This document shows positions 1-8,873 of a stretch of 15,214 bases of DNA, piece by piece; position 1 is the stretch's first letter; each line of letters starts with the position of its first letter. Both the position numbers and the translations under genes were made by a program. The stretch is from contig USFH01000035.1 in NCBI GenBank assembly GCA_900553925.1, positions 1 to 15,214 on the forward strand. Direction: 5' to 3'. Under the pieces are notes generated by a model. The model searched no databases. It was not told where the DNA came from and saw only the letters and a program-made list of their open reading frames with translations. Source of the DNA: an uncultured Clostridium sp. Lineage in GTDB: Bacteria; Bacillota; Clostridia; Lachnospirales; Lachnospiraceae.

Positions 1-830
1 CAGAGGAAATTACCTGTCATGATGCACCGGTAGAGGCAATCCGTAAGAAGAAAGCGTCATCCATGGTTCTTGCTTTGAACGCAGTAAAAGAAGGAAATGC
101 GGCAGCTTGTATCTCTGCCGGGAATTCGGGTGCGCTTCTTGCGGGTGGACAGCTTCTGATCGGACGCGCGAAGGGAGTAAAGCGGACACCGCTTGCTCCA
201 CTCATCCCACATCGCTATGGATCTTCCCTGCTGATTGACTGTGGCGCAAACGTGGATGCGAAGCCGGAGAATCTGGTACAGTTTGCAAAGATGGGATCTA
301 TCTATATGAAGAATATTGAAGGTGTGGAGAATCCACGAGTCGGAATCATCAATATCGGAGCAGAGGATGAAAAAGGAAATGAACTTGTGAAAGAGACGAT
401 TCCGCTGCTTCGGGCTTGCAAAGATATTAACTTTATAGGAAGTGTGGAGTCAAGAGATATTCCGAACGGAGTGGCAGACGTCCTTGTGTGTGAAGCATTT
501 GTCGGAAATGTGCTGTTGAAGTTCTTCGAAGGTCTTGGTAAGATGTTCATGGCAGAGATTAAGGATACATTGAAGAGCAGCCTGAAAACAAAAATCGGCG
601 GAGCACTCATCTATAAGCCAATCAAAAAAACATTCAAGCGTTATATGGCGGATGATAAGGGTGGCGCACCATTGCTTGGCCTGAAGGGACTGGTTGTGAA
701 GATCCATGGAAACTGCAAGAACAACGAGGTGCGTACGGCAATCATACAGTGCCGGAGCTTTGTGAAGAAGAATGTAACAGAGCAGATCATTCATACGTTT
801 GAAGCTGACAATCAGAATAAACAGGAATAA
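1..830 (+). CDS. plsX: Phosphate acyltransferase PlsX (5'-truncated by window edge)
   Basis: PlsX makes acyl-phosphate from acyl-ACP and phosphate, the first step of the PlsX/PlsY route to phosphatidic acid, at the inner face of the membrane. The reading frame is open from base 3, so the first Met in it (base 63) is internal: the residues before it (EAIRKKASSMV) are typical PlsX. About 275 residues are present, so roughly 60 N-terminal residues lie upstream of the window. Family landmarks are the SAGNSGALLAGG stretch, APLIP, LIDCGANVD followed by a QFAKMGS run, and EAFVGNVLLK near the C-terminal third. The stop is TAA at 828-830. The next gene is rnc, 36 bases on; the acpP gene often found between these two is absent. 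Identification is firm. Confidence 0.96.
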   Translation, partial: EEITCHDAPVEAIRKKKASSMVLALNAVKEGNAAACISAGNSGALLAGGQLLIGRAKGVKRTPLAPLIPHRYGSSLLIDCGANVDAKPENLVQFAKMGSIYMKNIEGVENPRVGIINIGAEDEKGNELVKETIPLLRACKDINFIGSVESRDIPNGVADVLVCEAFVGNVLLKFFEGLGKMFMAEIKDTLKSSLKTKIGGALIYKPIKKTFKRYMADDKGGAPLLGLKGLVVKIHGNCKNNEVRTAIIQCRSFVKKNVTEQIIHTFEADNQNKQE

Positions 831-866
831 ATAGCCGGTGGATATAGCGGCTGAGAGGGGATAAAC

Positions 867-1565
867 ATGGAAATAGAAGCATCAATTCAGGAGCTGGAGA
901 ATGCAATTGGTTATACATTTCAGGATAAAAAGCATCTGTTAACTGCAATGACACACAAATCCTATGTAAACGAGAAAACGATCGGTCGTTATGAGTCCTA
1001 TGAACGTTATGAGTTCTTAGGTGATGCGATTCTGGAATTTGTTGTCAGTAAATATCTGTTCATACATTATAAAAATATGCCGGAAGGTAAACTTTCGAAG
1101 CTCCGTTCCAGCCTGGTCTGTGAATTTACGCTGTCTAAAATTGCGAGAGAACTTCATTTTGGAGATCATGCCAGATTCAGTAAGGGGGAGAAACAGACAG
1201 GTGGGGCAAACCGTGATTCAATCCTGTGTGATCTGTTTGAGTCTGTACTTGGAGCCATTTACCTTGATGGCGGTATGAAACCTGCACAAGAGTATGTAAA
1301 CCGTCTGCTCCTGCAGGATATTGAACACAAACAGCGTTTTCATGATGCCAAGTCCTCATTACAGGAATATGCACAGAAGCATAAGCTTACGCTTGAATAT
1401 GAGCTTCTGTCCGAAGAAGGCCCGGATCACGACAAGAAGTTTACAGTTCGTCTCCTGCTCGGGGGAAAGGAAATGACGCAGAAGACCGCGCATTCCAAGA
1501 AAGCCGCACAGCAGTATGCAGCATTTGAGGTGATGGAGACACTGCAGAAAAAACGGGAAAAATAA
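867..1565 (+). CDS. rnc: Ribonuclease III
   Basis: RNase III cleaves double-stranded RNA, including the stems that flank 16S and 23S rRNA in the precursor. The 232-residue length is normal. An N-terminal nuclease domain (about 5-150) carries the signature YERYEFLGDAIL. Its metal-binding acidic residues are E49 and D53, plus D122 and E125 in ILCDLFES, matching E41, D45, D114 and E117 of the E. coli enzyme. A double-stranded-RNA-binding domain follows (about 158-227) and ends in the typical HSKKAAQQYAA helix. The ATG at 867 has a GAGAGGGG ribosome binding site at 853-860. The gene sits in the classic rnc-smc-ftsY order, 30 bases before smc. Nothing is missing or unusual. Confidence 0.97.
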   Translation: MEIEASIQELENAIGYTFQDKKHLLTAMTHKSYVNEKTIGRYESYERYEFLGDAILEFVVSKYLFIHYKNMPEGKLSKLRSSLVCEFTLSKIARELHFGDHARFSKGEKQTGGANRDSILCDLFESVLGAIYLDGGMKPAQEYVNRLLLQDIEHKQRFHDAKSSLQEYAQKHKLTLEYELLSEEGPDHDKKFTVRLLLGGKEMTQKTAHSKKAAQQYAAFEVMETLQKKREK

Positions 1566-1595
1566 AACTGGTAGAGTAGAATGGTAAGGTAAAAT

Positions 1596-4500
1596 ATGTA
1601 CTTAAAAAGTATTGAGATATATGGATTCAAATCCTTTGCGAATAAAATAATTTTCAAATTTAATAACGGTATCACCGGTATTGTCGGACCGAATGGCTCC
1701 GGTAAGAGTAATGTCGGCGATGCTGTGCGCTGGGTGCTTGGTGAACAGAGTGCAAAACAGCTGCGTGGTTCGAAGATGGAGGATGTTATTTTCTCCGGTA
1801 CCGAGCTTCGGAAACCGCAAGGCTCTGCATATGTAGCAATCACACTGGATAACAGTGACCATAGTCTGCCAATTGATTACAATGAGGTAACGGTTGCCAG
1901 ACGTGTCTATCGTTCCGGTGAAAGCGAGTATCTGATCAATGGTGTAGTCAGCCGTCTGAAGGATGTCAATTCATTGTTTTTTGATACCGGTATCGGTAAA
2001 GAAGGATATTCAATTATTGGTCAGGGTCAGATTGAAAGGATTTTGTCCGGAAAACCGGAGGAACGCCGGGAGCTTTTTGATGAAGCGGCTGGAATTGTGA
2101 AATATAAGAAGAACAAAGCCGCTACCGAGAAGACTTTGGAAGGACAGCGTGCAGATCTTTCCCGTGTGAAGGACATTCTCGGGGAACTTGAAAAGCAGGT
2201 CGGACCTTTGAAGGAACAGTCAGAGACGGCACGGAAGTATCTGGTATTCAAGGACGAATTGAAGAAACTGGATATCAATGCATTTCTTTTGGATGTGGAT
2301 GATACACAGGTGAAACTGGAATCCTACGAGGAGAAGCTCTCGATTGTGGAGACGGATGCATCCCGACTAAAAGATGAGTTTGATGCGGCAAAGGAAGAAT
2401 ATGAGCGTATCGAACAACAGCTCGAAGCCTACAATGAAAAGATTGATACCGAAAAAAATGAAATTCATGAGAAGAAGCTGCAGAATCAACGTTTAGAAGG
2501 TGAGATGAACGTGATTAACCAGCAGATTCTCTCGTATCAGCAGAGTGATGCAGGACTTCTCGAACAGATTGAGAAGGAGACGAAGAATCTCGAGAAACAC
2601 AAGGCAGATCTGACGGGATTATATGAAGAAAAATCCCAATTAGACGAGAAACTTGATCAGGCGGATGATGTGCTCGATGAGGCAAAAAAACAGTATCAGG
2701 ATCTTGAGCAGGATATTGCTTCGAAGGAACAAGCAATCGAGGATGCCAAGGCCGATATTATAGAATATTTAAACGAAGGCGGTACGTTAAAGGCAAAGGT
2801 CGGCAGATACGACACGATGCTGGAGAATATAAATCTCCGTAAGTCAGAGCTTAAGAAACGTCTGCTGGAGTATACGAGCGAGCAGGAAAAAGCAAAAAAC
2901 GAGGAAACACAGCTTACCTCCGGTATCCGGGAACTCGAGCATACGTTACAGGAAAAAAACGGACGGCTTTCTGCTGTTCAAAACCTGATTGCAGATCATA
3001 GCCGGAAGCTGGAAGACAACCGGCGTGGAGTCACGGAAACGAGTAATCAGATCGTCAGCCTGAAATCAAAGAAGGAGGCACTTCGCAATCTGACAGAACG
3101 ATATGAAGGATACGGAAACAGTATCCGCCGTGTCATGGAGCAGAAGGCGAAGAATCCGAAGATCGTCGGCGTTGTCGCTGATATTATACAGGTGGATAAG
3201 CGGTATGAGACGGCGATAGAGACCGCACTCGGCGGAAGTATCCAGAACATCGTGACTGAGGATGATGCAACAGCCAAGAGCATGATTGCATACCTGAAGC
3301 AAAACCGTTATGGACGTGCAACGTTTCTTCCAATCCAATCGATCGTTGATCGTTCGGGTGTAAGTAACGACGTGAAACATGAGCAGGGAGTCGTTGGTAC
3401 AGCATCGGAGCTTGTCGGATATGATAAGAAGTTCCAATCGGTTATCGGCCATCTGCTTGGCAGGATTGTTGTTGTTGACCATATTGACCATGCAATGGCT
3501 CTGGCAAAGAAATATAAGCAGAGTCTGCGTATTGTAACACTCGAGGGAGAGCTGATCAATCCGGGTGGTGCACTGACGGGTGGTGCATTTAAGAATACAT
3601 CAAATCTGCTTGGCCGTAAGCGGGAGCTTGAGGAAATCGACGAACAGATTGCAAAGCTTTCGATTCAGTTAGAAGACCATAAAAAACAGATTGTAATTTT
3701 GACGGAAGACCGTGAGAAGCAAAAGGAAATCCGTGATGAATTAAATACAGAGATTCAGAATATGAATATCCGTATGAACACATATACCCTGAATCTGGAA
3801 CAGGTCCAGGCGAAGCTGGCTGAGGTAGAACGCGGATTTGCAGGTATTACCCGGGAGAACGGGGAGCTTGCAGCCCAGATTGATGAAATTAATGCGAATA
3901 AGCAGGAATTAAAGGATAACAATCAGAAACAGGAGGAAGCAATCCACGGACTTGAAGCGGAGATTGCAGAGCTTGAAGCAGCGGTGACAGAGGAAAAGGG
4001 ACAGCTGCAGGGGGCGTCTGACTCCATTAACCGGTTGAATCTGGAGTTCAATACCGTACAACAGCAGTATGAGTTTCTGATGCAGAACATTCATCGTATT
4101 AAGACGGAGGAACAGGCAGCAAAGGAAAATCTGCAGACGCTGAATCTGAAAAGGAACAATGGCAGCGAAGAGGCTGAGACACTCACGAAGCGTACAGATA
4201 GCCTGAAACAGCAGTTTGACGAGAATATCCGGATGATTGCGATCAAGGAGAAGAAGCTCGCGGAACTTATCGAGGATAAGGATGCGATGAATGAAAGCCA
4301 CAAGGAATTCTTCCACAAACGGGAAGAGTTATCTGAGCAGATCAACGGACTTGACAAATCGGCGTTCAAGATCAATGCGTCAATCGAGAAGCTGTCTGAA
4401 CAGGCGGAAAACCTGAATAATTATATGTGGGAAGAATATGAACTGACCTACAACCTGGCGCTTGATTACAAGGATGCCGGTTTCGATGATATCTCGTCGC

Positions 4501-5153
4501 TGAAACGGGAGATATCGGCAGTAAAGAACAAGATCAAGCAGCTCGGAGATGTCAATGTCAATGCGATTGAAGATTATAAGCAGGTATCGGAACGATATGA
4601 GTTCTTAAAAGCGCAGCATGATGATATATGCAAGGCAGAGGCAAATCTTGTGAATATCATTGCAGAGCTTGACCGGGCAATGCGGGAACAGTTTGCAGAG
4701 AAATTCAAGGAGATCCGTGTGATGTTCTCGAAAGTATTTAAGGAGCTGTTTGGCGGTGGAAAGGCAGACCTTGAGCTTGTAGATGAGGAGGATCTGCTTG
4801 AGACAGGTATCAAGATTATCGCGCAGCCTCCGGGAAAGAAATTGCAGAACATGATGCAGCTTTCCGGTGGCGAGAAAAGCTTGACGGCGATTTCCCTGCT
4901 CTTTGCAATCCAGAGCTTAAAACCGTCACCGTTCTGTCTGCTCGATGAGATTGAGGCGGCACTCGATGATTCGAATGTCAAGCGGTTTGCAAAATATTTG
5001 TCCAAGCTGACGAAGGACACGCAGTTTATTGTTATTACACACCGTAAAGGTACGATGGAAGCCGCAGATATCCTGTATGGTATCACGATGCAGGAAAAGG
5101 GCGTTTCTACACTTGTATCGGTGAATATGATAGAGAACGAACTCGATGATTAA
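1596..5153 (+). CDS. smc: Chromosome segregation ATPase SMC
   Basis: SMC forms the dimeric ATPase that, with ScpA and ScpB, loops and compacts the chromosome. At 1185 residues it has full family length. Its order is: N-terminal ATPase half with Walker A GPNGSGKSN (31-39); first coiled-coil arm (about 170-515, rich in E, K, Q and L); globular hinge (about 520-662, from VVADIIQVD to the GGALTGG motif); returning coiled coil (about 670-1010); and C-terminal ATPase half. That last part has the ABC signature LSGGEKS (1089-1095), Walker B ending LLDE with D1117 and E1118, and the D-loop ALDDSN. The start at 1596 (MYLKSIEIYGFKSF) is the family's usual start, but the upstream Shine-Dalgarno match is weak (TAAGG at about 1585-1589), so expression may partly depend on translation from rnc. 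The stop TAA lies within the ftsY ribosome binding site. Confidence 0.98.
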   Translation: MYLKSIEIYGFKSFANKIIFKFNNGITGIVGPNGSGKSNVGDAVRWVLGEQSAKQLRGSKMEDVIFSGTELRKPQGSAYVAITLDNSDHSLPIDYNEVTVARRVYRSGESEYLINGVVSRLKDVNSLFFDTGIGKEGYSIIGQGQIERILSGKPEERRELFDEAAGIVKYKKNKAATEKTLEGQRADLSRVKDILGELEKQVGPLKEQSETARKYLVFKDELKKLDINAFLLDVDDTQVKLESYEEKLSIVETDASRLKDEFDAAKEEYERIEQQLEAYNEKIDTEKNEIHEKKLQNQRLEGEMNVINQQILSYQQSDAGLLEQIEKETKNLEKHKADLTGLYEEKSQLDEKLDQADDVLDEAKKQYQDLEQDIASKEQAIEDAKADIIEYLNEGGTLKAKVGRYDTMLENINLRKSELKKRLLEYTSEQEKAKNEETQLTSGIRELEHTLQEKNGRLSAVQNLIADHSRKLEDNRRGVTETSNQIVSLKSKKEALRNLTERYEGYGNSIRRVMEQKAKNPKIVGVVADIIQVDKRYETAIETALGGSIQNIVTEDDATAKSMIAYLKQNRYGRATFLPIQSIVDRSGVSNDVKHEQGVVGTASELVGYDKKFQSVIGHLLGRIVVVDHIDHAMALAKKYKQSLRIVTLEGELINPGGALTGGAFKNTSNLLGRKRELEEIDEQIAKLSIQLEDHKKQIVILTEDREKQKEIRDELNTEIQNMNIRMNTYTLNLEQVQAKLAEVERGFAGITRENGELAAQIDEINANKQELKDNNQKQEEAIHGLEAEIAELEAAVTEEKGQLQGASDSINRLNLEFNTVQQQYEFLMQNIHRIKTEEQAAKENLQTLNLKRNNGSEEAETLTKRTDSLKQQFDENIRMIAIKEKKLAELIEDKDAMNESHKEFFHKREELSEQINGLDKSAFKINASIEKLSEQAENLNNYMWEEYELTYNLALDYKDAGFDDISSLKREISAVKNKIKQLGDVNVNAIEDYKQVSERYEFLKAQHDDICKAEANLVNIIAELDRAMREQFAEKFKEIRVMFSKVFKELFGGGKADLELVDEEDLLETGIKIIAQPPGKKLQNMMQLSGGEKSLTAISLLFAIQSLKPSPFCLLDEIEAALDDSNVKRFAKYLSKLTKDTQFIVITHRKGTMEAADILYGITMQEKGVSTLVSVNMIENELDD

Positions 5154-5158
5154 GGAGG
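5152..5158 (+). promoter_or_regulatory. Strong ribosome binding site of ftsY overlapping the smc stop codon
   Basis: AAGGAGG, a full match to the anti-Shine-Dalgarno core, begins inside the smc TAA stop (5151-5153) and lies 8 bases before the ftsY ATG. The overlap suggests that ribosomes finishing smc can restart at ftsY (inference). Confidence 0.85.
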
Positions 5159-5166
5159 CGTAAGAT

Positions 5167-6363
5167 ATGGGTTGGTTTACCAAGAAGAAAAAAGGGGAAA
5201 CTACAGATGAGGAACCGATGATGCAGATATCTGCAGAAGCAGATGAGACAGAGGCAGATGTATTGCAGGCAAAGGAAGAAACGCCTGAGGTTCCTGCACA
5301 GACAGCGTATACTGAGGAACAAAATGAAATGCCGGAGGAAGAACCGGAAGAAGCTCCGGCTCCGCAGAAGAAGGGGTTCTTCACAAGATTAAAAGAAGGA
5401 CTTACGAAGACGCGTAACAGTATCTCTGACAGCTTCAATAACCTGTTTAAGGCGAGTGAGTTAGATGATGATTTCTATGATGAACTCGAAGAGACACTCG
5501 TTATGTCTGATATGGGCTATGAGACAACCGAGCGGATCGTCGAGGATCTGAAGGCACGTGTCAAGGAAGAACATATCAAGGAAGCACAGGCATGCCGCGA
5601 CCTGGTCATCAATATCATAAGAGACCAGATGCAGGTCGATGAGACGGCATATGATTTTGAAAACAAGAAAACGGTTGTACTTGTGATTGGTGTGAATGGT
5701 GTAGGAAAGACGACATCAATCGGAAAATTGGCAGCACAGTATAAGGCGAGAGGTAAGAAGGTGCTGATGGCGGCGGCGGATACATTCCGTGCAGCGGCGA
5801 TCGACCAGTTAAAGACCTGGGCAAACCGTGCGGGTGTGGACATTATCGCCCAAAATGAAGGGGCAGATCCATCGGCAGTAGTCTATGATGCGGTTGCAGC
5901 GGCGAAGAGCCGGAATACGGACATTCTGTTAATTGATACAGCCGGACGTCTGCACAACAAGAAGAATCTGATGGATGAGCTTGCGAAGATGCGGCGTATC
6001 ATCACACGGGAGTATCCGGAGGCAAACGTAGAATCGCTGATTGTTCTGGATGGTACAACCGGACAGAATGCATTGGAACAGGCAAGACAGTTTAGTTCTG
6101 TGACAGAAATCAATGGTATTATCATTACGAAGCTGGATGGAACCGCAAAGGGTGGTATTGCAATTGCAATTCAGTCCGAACTCAATGTTCCGGTCAAATA
6201 CATCGGAATCGGTGAGCAGATCGACGATCTGCAGAAGTTTGATCCGAACAGCTATGTGAATGCATTGTTTGCAGATTTCGATATGCGTTCGGATGTAGAG
6301 ATTCTTGTGGATAAGAATATCGAGAATATCCCAAAGGATGATGATTTGTTCGATATGAACTGA
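5167..6363 (+). CDS. ftsY: Signal recognition particle receptor FtsY
   Basis: FtsY is the SRP-family GTPase that receives the SRP-ribosome complex at the membrane and hands nascent membrane proteins to SecYEG. The 398 residues begin with a short basic, potentially amphipathic start (MGWFTKKKK). A low-complexity acidic stretch (about 11-67, rich in E, P, A and T) follows, which is the variable A domain. The N domain (about 76-165) and G domain (about 168-398) come next. GTPase motifs seen are G1 GVNGVGKTT (175-183), the DTFRAAAIDQL insertion-box region, G3 DTAGR (257-261), G4 TKLD (321-324), and the closing GIGEQIDDLQKFD. It follows smc by 13 bases with a coupled ribosome binding site. The ylxM-ffh pair that often follows ftsY in Firmicutes is not here; a threonine ammonia-lyase is. 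Confidence 0.98.
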   Translation: MGWFTKKKKGETTDEEPMMQISAEADETEADVLQAKEETPEVPAQTAYTEEQNEMPEEEPEEAPAPQKKGFFTRLKEGLTKTRNSISDSFNNLFKASELDDDFYDELEETLVMSDMGYETTERIVEDLKARVKEEHIKEAQACRDLVINIIRDQMQVDETAYDFENKKTVVLVIGVNGVGKTTSIGKLAAQYKARGKKVLMAAADTFRAAAIDQLKTWANRAGVDIIAQNEGADPSAVVYDAVAAAKSRNTDILLIDTAGRLHNKKNLMDELAKMRRIITREYPEANVESLIVLDGTTGQNALEQARQFSSVTEINGIIITKLDGTAKGGIAIAIQSELNVPVKYIGIGEQIDDLQKFDPNSYVNALFADFDMRSDVEILVDKNIENIPKDDDLFDMN

Positions 6364-6420
6364 TTATAAGTCAATGTAAGCGGATGACAGAAGAAACATA
6401 CAGGAAAGAAGGATAAAAAA

Positions 6421-7665
6421 ATGGCAGAAAAGACACAGACAGAACAGAAGCTGACACTTGAGAAATTTGAACAGGCATACGAGATTGTGAAGAAGGTGAC
6501 GAAGCCGACCGGGCTGATCGAGAGTGAATTTTTTTCACAGTCTTGTGGAAATAAAGTATATTTGAAGCCGGAGAATATGCAGGTGACCGGAGCGTATAAG
6601 ATTCGTGGTGCATACTATAAGATCAGCACGTTGTCCGATGCAGACCGTAAGAAAGGACTTATCACAGCATCTGCCGGAAACCATGCCCAGGGAGTTGCTT
6701 ATGCTGCAAAGGCATATGGTGTAAAGGCAACGATCGTTATGCCTACATCTACTCCGCTTATCAAGGTAAACCGTACGAAGTCGTATGGTGCTGAGGTAGT
6801 GCTGTACGGAGATGTCTATGATGATGCCTGTCAGTATGCATTGAAGCTTGCGGAAGAAAAGGGATATACATTTATTCATCCGTTTGATGACCTGGATGTC
6901 GCAACCGGACAGAGTACCGTTGCAATGGAAATCTTAAAGGATCTTCCGTTTGTAGATATCATATTAGTGCCGGTTGGCGGTGGCGGACTTGCGACGGGTG
7001 TATCAACACTTGCCAAGATGCTGAACCCAAACATCAAGGTAATCGGTGTAGAACCGGCAGGAGCAGCTTGTTTAAAAGCATCTCTTGCCAACGATAAGGT
7101 AACAACTCTGCCTAAGGTTGATACGATCGCAGATGGTACTGCCGTAAAGACACCGGGAACAAAGATCTTCCCATATCTGAAGGAGAATCTGGATGATATT
7201 ATTACGGTCGAGGATAGCGAATTGATCGTAGCATTTCTTGATATGTTAGAGAATCATAAAATGCTTGTAGAAAACAGTGGATTGCTTACGGTCGCTGCAC
7301 TCAAGCACCTTGAACCGAAGGGACAGAAGGTTGTCAGCATCTTAAGTGGTGGTAATATGGACGTGATCACATTCTCATCTGTCGTACAGCATGGACTGAT
7401 TGCAAGGAGCCGTATCTTCACCGTATCCGTATTGCTTCCGGATAAGCCGGGAGAACTGCAGCGTGTCGCAGGTGTGATCGCCGGTGAGAACGGAAATATC
7501 ATCAAACTTGAGCATAACCAGTTTGTAACGATCAATCGTAATTCTGCTGTGGAACTTGTGATTACGATTGAAGCATTTGGACCGGAGCATAAGGAACAGA
7601 TTCTGCGCGTACTTTCCGAGCAGGGATATCGCCCGATCGAGAAGAAACCGAAAGCGATTTTCTAA
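6421..7665 (+). CDS. ilvA: Threonine ammonia-lyase, PLP-dependent, with C-terminal ACT domain
   Basis: This enzyme deaminates L-threonine (often serine too) to 2-oxobutyrate and ammonia, feeding isoleucine synthesis or threonine fermentation. In the fold-type II PLP domain (about 10-320), the cofactor lysine is K60 in TGAYKIRGA. The substrate loop SAGNHAQG spans 84-91, and the phosphate-binding glycine loop PVGGGG spans 184-189. An ACT-like domain (about 333-405, starting FTVSVLLPDKPGEL) follows. The 414-residue length fits the medium form with one ACT domain, intermediate between the short TdcB type and the long IlvA with two regulatory domains. The biosynthetic versus catabolic role cannot be decided from sequence, so ilvA is the family symbol and tdcB is the alternative. 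AAGAAGGA at 6406-6413 precedes the ATG. The 57-base gap from ftsY is the longest between genes here, but no clear promoter or terminator was seen in it. Confidence 0.92.
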   Translation: MAEKTQTEQKLTLEKFEQAYEIVKKVTKPTGLIESEFFSQSCGNKVYLKPENMQVTGAYKIRGAYYKISTLSDADRKKGLITASAGNHAQGVAYAAKAYGVKATIVMPTSTPLIKVNRTKSYGAEVVLYGDVYDDACQYALKLAEEKGYTFIHPFDDLDVATGQSTVAMEILKDLPFVDIILVPVGGGGLATGVSTLAKMLNPNIKVIGVEPAGAACLKASLANDKVTTLPKVDTIADGTAVKTPGTKIFPYLKENLDDIITVEDSELIVAFLDMLENHKMLVENSGLLTVAALKHLEPKGQKVVSILSGGNMDVITFSSVVQHGLIARSRIFTVSVLLPDKPGELQRVAGVIAGENGNIIKLEHNQFVTINRNSAVELVITIEAFGPEHKEQILRVLSEQGYRPIEKKPKAIF

Positions 7666-7666
7666 C

Positions 7667-8854
7667 ATGAGACATATATATATGGCGGTAGACCTTGGTT
7701 CTACCATGATTGACAGCTGCCTGATCGATGCGGAAGAAAAGGATGTACTTGCACAGCGGAGTACAAAGAATCCACAGCGGTTGTATGGCAGTGACGTAAT
7801 AAATCGGATATTAACGGTAAAACGGGATGTGGGCTTCCTTGTGAAGATGCGCGACCAGACGGTCGCTGCTATCGTGGGAGTGCTGCAGGGGATGCTTGCA
7901 GACGCTAAAAAACAGGTAGAACATACCGAACGGGAACATGAGCTTGTGAAATTGGATGCGGTAGCAATCACAGGAAATACAACGATGATTTCGATTCTGC
8001 TCGGGTATGATATTTCTGATATGGGCGAAGCACCATTCCCGACGGTTTTGCACGAGAGTGTGGTCGTGCAGGGACGGGAACTGTTTGACAAAGAACAGAT
8101 GGCGGATATTGAGGAAGAATATCCGGAGATTATAGAAGAGGATTGTAGTGTGTTTTTATCCGGCTGCAGCAGCGCATTCTTAGGCGGCGATGTGATAGCC
8201 GGCGTGATGCATATCGAGAAAAACCGCAATGAGGAAGTGCCGGAGCGGTATATGTTCCTAGATCTCGGTACGAACGGCGAGATGGTCTTAAAAGATGGCG
8301 AACGTTATTTTGCAACAAGTACTGCCTGCGGACCTGCGTTTGAGGGATGTGCAAGAAAACAGCATGCTTATGGCAATAGTCTGCTTGAGGCGATTGCACT
8401 TGGCAGAAGACTCGAGAAGATTCATGCAAACGGAACGCTGGCAGAGGAATTTCTGGACAGCGGCATTATGATTCATGGAATTAACATTAATTCAGAGATT
8501 CTGCAATCAATCATGCTTGCAAAGGCGGCAGTATATGCAGGAATCAAATGTCTGCTTAAAACAGCCGGCCTTCATGCAAGAGACATAGATAAGGTATATA
8601 TTGCCGGTGGATTTGGATTTTATTTAAATGCGCGGGATGCGATTGATCTTGGCATGCTGCCACAGGACTTTATGGATAAGCTGGAAGTAGTTGGAAACAC
8701 GTCACTTGCAGGTGCTATGGATCTTCTGATCCATGGTCCGATGAGCCGGGAATTTGAAGCATACCGGGAGAAGCTTCAGGTGATTGACCTGACACAGACA
8801 GAGGGCTTTCAGGACAGATTGATCGATGCGTGCAGCTTTGTCAGACTTACATAA
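7667..8854 (+). CDS. Stand-alone ASKHA-fold ATPase, DUF4445/RACo-like, without ferredoxin domain
   Basis: This resembles the C-terminal ATPase part of DUF4445 (COG3894) proteins, whose known members RACo and RamA use ATP to re-reduce inactive corrinoid methyl carriers. Visible motifs are phosphate-1 DLGST (D9), NPQRLYGSDVINRI, AITGNTTM, phosphate-2 DLGTNGE (199-205), TACGPAFEG, and the adenosine loop IAGGFG (312-317). Known activators carry an N-terminal [2Fe-2S] domain with a cysteine cluster and are about 600 residues or more. This one is about 395 and starts directly at the ATPase fold, so a redox partner would have to be separate, or the role differs. The start is set at ATG 7667, one base after the ilvA stop. 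A longer frame from 7568 overlaps ilvA and adds an arginine-rich non-homologous stretch. Met6 (7682) is an alternative. No good Shine-Dalgarno is visible, which suggests coupling to ilvA. Substrate unknown. Confidence 0.82.
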   Translation: MRHIYMAVDLGSTMIDSCLIDAEEKDVLAQRSTKNPQRLYGSDVINRILTVKRDVGFLVKMRDQTVAAIVGVLQGMLADAKKQVEHTEREHELVKLDAVAITGNTTMISILLGYDISDMGEAPFPTVLHESVVVQGRELFDKEQMADIEEEYPEIIEEDCSVFLSGCSSAFLGGDVIAGVMHIEKNRNEEVPERYMFLDLGTNGEMVLKDGERYFATSTACGPAFEGCARKQHAYGNSLLEAIALGRRLEKIHANGTLAEEFLDSGIMIHGININSEILQSIMLAKAAVYAGIKCLLKTAGLHARDIDKVYIAGGFGFYLNARDAIDLGMLPQDFMDKLEVVGNTSLAGAMDLLIHGPMSREFEAYREKLQVIDLTQTEGFQDRLIDACSFVRLT

Positions 8855-8861
8855 ATAAAAT

Positions 8862-8867
8862 GGGGGA
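8862..8867 (+). promoter_or_regulatory. Ribosome binding site that sets the serine hydrolase start at 8874
   Basis: GGGGGA lies 6 bases before ATG 8874. The in-frame TTG at 8868 directly abuts this purine block, leaving no spacer, so the ATG is the likelier start. Confidence 0.65.
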
Positions 8868-8873
8868 TTGCCG

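Noticed and set aside
832..854. Possible hairpin AGCCG...CGGCT between plsX and rnc as a terminator
   Set aside because: Only five base pairs, no following run of T, and it directly precedes the rnc ribosome binding site.
7568..7666. Longer N-terminus of the ASKHA protein starting inside ilvA
   Set aside because: The added 33 residues are arginine-rich, overlap the ilvA ACT-domain coding sequence and precede the conserved start of the ATPase fold.
7375..8229. Minus-strand reading frame of 284 codons opposite ilvA and the ASKHA gene
   Set aside because: Low-complexity Ser/Ile/Thr composition typical of an antisense shadow, no domain, and it spans two convincing + strand genes.
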